DNA of 35,186 bases, taken from the NCBI RefSeq assembly GCF_001807265.1, contig NZ_KV788412.1:1-35186 (forward strand). Direction: 5' to 3'. The stretch comes from Corynebacterium sp. HMSC05H05. Lineage in GTDB: Bacteria; Actinomycetota; Actinomycetes; Mycobacteriales; Mycobacteriaceae. This document shows positions 32,950 to 35,186 of the stretch, one piece after another. The number at the start of each line of letters is the position of its first letter. Positions within the stretch are counted from its first letter, which is position 1. Made by a program: the position numbers and the translations under genes. The notes beneath the pieces are model-generated. The model worked only from the letters and a program-made list of their open reading frames with translations, did no database searches and was not told where the DNA came from.

Positions 32950-33956
32950 AGTATGTCGACGGCCTCCTGCAGGTCCGGCGGCAGCGCCACGGCGCGCCCC
33001 GGGCCGGTCGGCGTGTAACCCTTCGGCTTGACCTGCACGGGAAGCAAGCTCCGGGCGCCAGGCCAGGCGTTGCGGATGCGCTGGATCAAGTCGGCTTCGT
33101 CGCCCCAGAAGTCCTCGGTGTAGAAGTGCAAAACCTTGTACCCGCGCTCGGCGAGCCAGTCATCGCGCACACGCTGCTTGCGCAGTACTTCGTGGGGGAC
33201 CTTCTCGTACTTTTCCCAGCCGTCGACTTCCACGACGAGGTTGTCGCCGATGAGGAAGTCCACCCGATACCGCCCGATCGCCGCCTGGGCGCGGTACGGA
33301 ACCCCGTGGGCGTCGAGGATCAGACGCAGGAGGGACTCGTAGGGCGAATCCGAAAGTCTGCTGGCCAGCGGGAGCGCTTTCCGGGCGCTGGCGATGCCTT
33401 TCGTGCCGGCCAGTCGGGCGATGGTGGCGCGGAACTGGTACAGAAGCTCCTGGTAAAGCTGGTCGCCGTGGCCGGAGAGCACGCTGTCTATCGCTATGAC
33501 GCCTTCGCGCACGCCGCGTTCGCGGGCAATGTCGACGGCGGTGCGGATCGCGTTGGTGTAGCGCACGGGCCCGTCGTGGATGATGTCGGCCTCCGGGATT
33601 TGGCGATAGCGGTACTCGTACCCGGTCCAGTCCCCGCTGAGGGAGTGCGGCTGTCCGTTGGGCACCGCGAGTGTGACGGGCTCGTTGCGCGCGATGGTCC
33701 ACACGCCGTTGAGCCTCGCAGCTGAGCACCCGATGAGCACCGCCCGTCTGCTCTGACACCCCGCGGCGTAGCACTTCAGAAACGCCCGCTCATACTCCTT
33801 GAGGTGCTTCCACGTCTCGGCGCAGAAGTACATGGACTTCGTCAGCTGCACCAGTTGGCCTTCGCTGATGCGCCGGTGCGTCTCAGTGTCTACCGACGAC
33901 ACCCTCCGCACGTCGACGAGCTTTTCCCGCAGCTCTTTCTTGCGCATGTCTTTCAT
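32937..33956 (-). CDS. AbiEi-like N-terminus plus DUF559/Vsr-like nuclease domain protein (element B)
   Basis: The 339-residue paralogue of the element A protein shares long colinear blocks with it. Residues 25-160 are the AbiEi-like part (SRRAVLIGCSAARLNGVWTI, IRTAVDIARERGVREGVIAIDSVL). Residues 204-280 are the DUF559 core: SPYESLLR (204-211), Asp233 (YRVDFLIGDN), Glu243-x-Asp245-Gly and Lys249, then RVRDDWLAERGYKVLHF. All presumed catalytic acids are intact. The ATG at 33956 follows AAGGGGGG. The C-terminal codons and stop overlap the element's terminal hairpin. A DNA nuclease activity is likely from the family; the biological role is unknown. Confidence 0.82.
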   Translation of the reverse strand: MKDMRKKELREKLVDVRRVSSVDTETHRRISEGQLVQLTKSMYFCAETWKHLKEYERAFLKCYAAGCQSRRAVLIGCSAARLNGVWTIARNEPVTLAVPNGQPHSLSGDWTGYEYRYRQIPEADIIHDGPVRYTNAIRTAVDIARERGVREGVIAIDSVLSGHGDQLYQELLYQFRATIARLAGTKGIASARKALPLASRLSDSPYESLLRLILDAHGVPYRAQAAIGRYRVDFLIGDNLVVEVDGWEKYEKVPHEVLRKQRVRDDWLAERGYKVLHFYTEDFWGDEADLIQRIRNAWPGARSLLPVQVKPKGYTPTGPGRAVALPPDLQEAVDILRRP

Positions 33957-33982
33957 TAGCCCCCCTTTGACTAGTTACCCCG

Positions 33983-34000
33983 CTGCGGAGATTACCGCAG
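33983..34000 (-). promoter_or_regulatory. Short dyad upstream of the element B gene
   Basis: CTGCGG and CCGCAG arms flank a 6-nt spacer, 27 nt before the start codon of the nuclease gene. It may be an operator for self-regulation by the AbiEi-like domain, or a leader hairpin. Confidence 0.35.
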
Positions 34001-34022
34001 TCGCACCATTCCCGCCCGCGCT

Positions 34023-34110
34023 CCCACAAACCAGGAGCAAGCACCCAAGAGGATGGGTCAAAAACGACCTTGCTCTGGGATACGTCCTCCTGGTTTGCGG
34101 GAAAGAGGCG
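34023..34110. repeat. Hairpin repeat of element B at the gene's 5' end
   Basis: Outer arms 34023-34037 and 34087-34101 pair at 14 of 15 positions. The inner GAGCAAG (34035-34041) pairs with CTTGCTC (34069-34075). The hairpin shares a 21-nt block with the other element B hairpin, and its outermost sequence is an inverted copy of 32871-32893. Confidence 0.8.
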
Positions 34111-34164
34111 GGAAGAGGCGGGGAAGGCACCAAAACCACCCACCCAGAACCAGCCACGCGCCGT

Positions 34165-34170
34165 TAGGGT
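34165..34170 (+). promoter_or_regulatory. Possible -10 of a leaderless promoter for the LURP-one gene
   Basis: TAGGGT fits TAnnnT and ends 6 nt before the GTG at 34177, the same geometry as at ppiA and the rhomboid gene. Confidence 0.4.
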
Positions 34171-34176
34171 GGGGGC

Positions 34177-34728
34177 GTGTTTAGGCAACGTGAGATCGTC
34201 GTAAGGCAAACGAAGGCCCTGGGCCGCGACACGTTCGCGATCGAGGGCCCGGGCGGGGAGCTGCTGGGCACGGCCAGGCAGACGCTGAAGATGAGCGACC
34301 TGGTTAAGGCGTCGCGCGGGGTGGAGGTCTTCGACTCGGCCGGCGCGCACGTGCTGAGCATCGAGGACCCGGTGAACTTCATCCGCGACAAGTACGTGGT
34401 GCACCAGGTCAACCCGCCGCTGGAGCTGGCGCGGCTGACGCAGCGGTTCGCGTGGATCGGCGCGAAGTTCGACGTGGAGGTCGCGGGTTTTCCCAACGTG
34501 GAAATCACGGGCCAGGCGTTTCAGCTGAATTACACGCTGACCAGCCAGGGCCGCCCGCTCGCGACCGTGGACGCGGAGTATTCCGGCATGGGGCGGATGC
34601 TGATGGGCAAGTCCAGCTACCGCGTGCGCATCGAGCCCGACCTGGACGAACGCCAGCACGCGGCGGTGATCGGCATCGCGTTGGCCATCGATATGCGCCG
34701 CGCCAAGATGCGCAGAAACTCGGGTTAG
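34177..34728 (+). CDS. LURP-one-related (LOR / Tubby C-terminal-like) protein
   Basis: The 183-residue soluble protein begins FRQREIVVRQTKALGRDTFAIEGPGGELLGTARQTL. Then come VLSIEDPVNFIRDKYVVHQ and a repeating beta pattern ending in VIGIALAIDMRRAKMRR. This pattern of anti-parallel strands with a C-terminal hydrophobic helix fits the LOR/YxjI family, whose fold resembles the Tubby C-terminal domain. Function in bacteria is unclear. The start codon is GTG at 34177, immediately after the putative -10. Confidence 0.7.
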   Translation: MFRQREIVVRQTKALGRDTFAIEGPGGELLGTARQTLKMSDLVKASRGVEVFDSAGAHVLSIEDPVNFIRDKYVVHQVNPPLELARLTQRFAWIGAKFDVEVAGFPNVEITGQAFQLNYTLTSQGRPLATVDAEYSGMGRMLMGKSSYRVRIEPDLDERQHAAVIGIALAIDMRRAKMRRNSG

Positions 34729-34801
34729 AGGGGGCTTTTTGCTTTGCGACGGCGCCCTGCCGCCGCAACGGGGGTAAAAAACGGGGGTAGTGGGGGATTC
34801 C

Positions 34802-35129
34802 GGATTGCTGAACAATCCGCGGATCCTTGAACAATCCAGCGGTTTTGATGCGTTTCTGAGAGAAAAGCCGGGGAAAATGCGAGCCCATGAGTTGTCCATG
34901 CAACCCAAACATGCAGGTAAACGTGAAATTGCCGGAAATCATGTTGGAAAACACCTTAGAGTGCATAACATGCAGTTCTGTCGGATTGTTGAACCATCTA
35001 CGGGCGGCGGCAATTTGATCGTTGAACAATGCTGACGAAACCGCGCAACACCCCCGCAGATTGATGAACAATCCGCAGGCCACAACGGGTGAAAACGTTG
35101 AACAATCCGGAAAGAATGTTCAACGATTT
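34802..35129. repeat. Cluster of seven 17-bp palindromic motifs (GGATTGTTSAACAATCC-like)
   Basis: Copies lie at 34802-34818, 34821-34837, 34983-34999, 35016-35032, 35058-35074, 35092-35108 and, in reverse, 35113-35129. The conserved core is TTGAACAATCC; the best copies match the full dyad with one or two changes. The whole 34729-35186 region has no convincing gene and is richer in A+T. The cluster may control a gene beyond the window end. A related copy overlaps a promoter at 21031-21047. Confidence 0.75.
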
Positions 35130-35186
35130 AACCGATTTATCAGCCTGGGCGGAAGCGTTTTACCAGCGCATATTCGGTGCATAAAC

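Larger units (their letters stand above)
32871..34110. mobile_element. Element B: hairpin-bounded single-gene nuclease element (putative)
   Basis: A 1.24-kb unit has nearly identical terminal inverted repeats (32871-32893 and 34087-34110, differing by a single T), each being the outer arm of a hairpin. The only gene is a paralogue of the element A nuclease, on the minus strand. In both elements the gene stop touches or nearly touches one hairpin, while the start is 50-70 nt from the other. It sits between tRNA-Leu and the LURP-one gene. Mobility is inferred. Confidence 0.55.

Noticed and set aside
34790..35035. 81-codon open frame after the LURP-one gene
   Set aside because: It runs through the palindrome cluster, has no ribosome binding site support and encodes no recognisable sequence.
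34802..35129. CRISPR array
   Set aside because: The repeated unit is a short imperfect dyad with irregular spacing (about 2 to 145 nt between copies) and no cas genes.

Overview
The window reads as a Corynebacterium chromosome segment. The G+C content is high. The fhaA-fhaB-pstP-rodA-pbpA-pknA-pknB-crgA cluster, followed by a divergent tRNA-Leu(CAG), is the arrangement found near the replication origin of Corynebacteriales. The adjacent ppiA and rhomboid genes, a cutinase-family relic and a clade-3 type catalase fit the same group. The species cannot be fixed by reading alone.

Layout. 1-4.4 kb: one very long secreted surface protein (signal peptide, Thr/Pro-rich tandem repeat, about ten diverged beta-rich modules, two C-terminal hydrophobic segments). 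4.4-6.1 kb (minus): a cutinase-family gene broken by two +1 frameshifts, and a DoxX-like membrane protein. 6.1-9.5 kb: a YhgE/Pip ABC-2 type membrane protein coupled to a tiny ABC subunit that has lost every ATPase motif, divergent from a TetR regulator. 9.5-10.3 kb: an unrecognised one-TM protein. 10.7-13.9 kb: metF-metE, translationally coupled. 13.95-15.15 kb: element A, an AbiEi-like/DUF559-like nuclease gene between two inverted long hairpins. 15.2-16.5 kb: ppiA and a rhomboid protease. 16.5-17.5 kb (minus): a trypsin-like lipoprotein. 17.6-17.8 kb: a cluster of DnaA-box sequences. 17.9-19.4 kb: catalase. 19.5-20.9 kb (minus): a secreted beta-rich protein of unknown role. 21.4-22.7 kb: an orphan DGQHR (DndB-like) protein. 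22.7-32.2 kb (minus): the cell-growth signalling operon. 32.4 kb: tRNA-Leu. 32.87-34.11 kb: element B, a second nuclease element built like A. 34.2-34.7 kb: a LURP-one-related protein. 34.8-35.1 kb: seven copies of a 17-bp palindromic motif in non-coding DNA.

How genes work together. In the minus-strand operon, PknA and PknB (Ser/Thr kinases) and PstP (their phosphatase) set the phosphorylation of FHA-domain readers FhaA and FhaB. RodA (SEDS glycosyltransferase) and PbpA (transpeptidase) make peptidoglycan, and CrgA is a divisome membrane protein. Most junctions are ATGA overlaps or directly abutting codons, so translation is tightly coupled. MetF supplies 5-methyl-THF to MetE for methionine synthesis.

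The most unusual content is the pair of elements A and B. Each carries one paralogous gene with an AbiEi-like N-terminal part and a DUF559/Vsr-like nuclease core. In both, one long imperfect hairpin lies at the stop codon and a related hairpin lies about 50-70 nt upstream of the start. The hairpin sequences differ between A and B, but the architecture is the same. This looks like a small hairpin-bounded selfish or defence module that I do not know as a described system. Other leads are the 17-bp palindrome cluster (one more copy overlaps a promoter at 21.03 kb), the DnaA-box cluster outside oriC, and the pseudo-ATPase paired with the YhgE/Pip protein.
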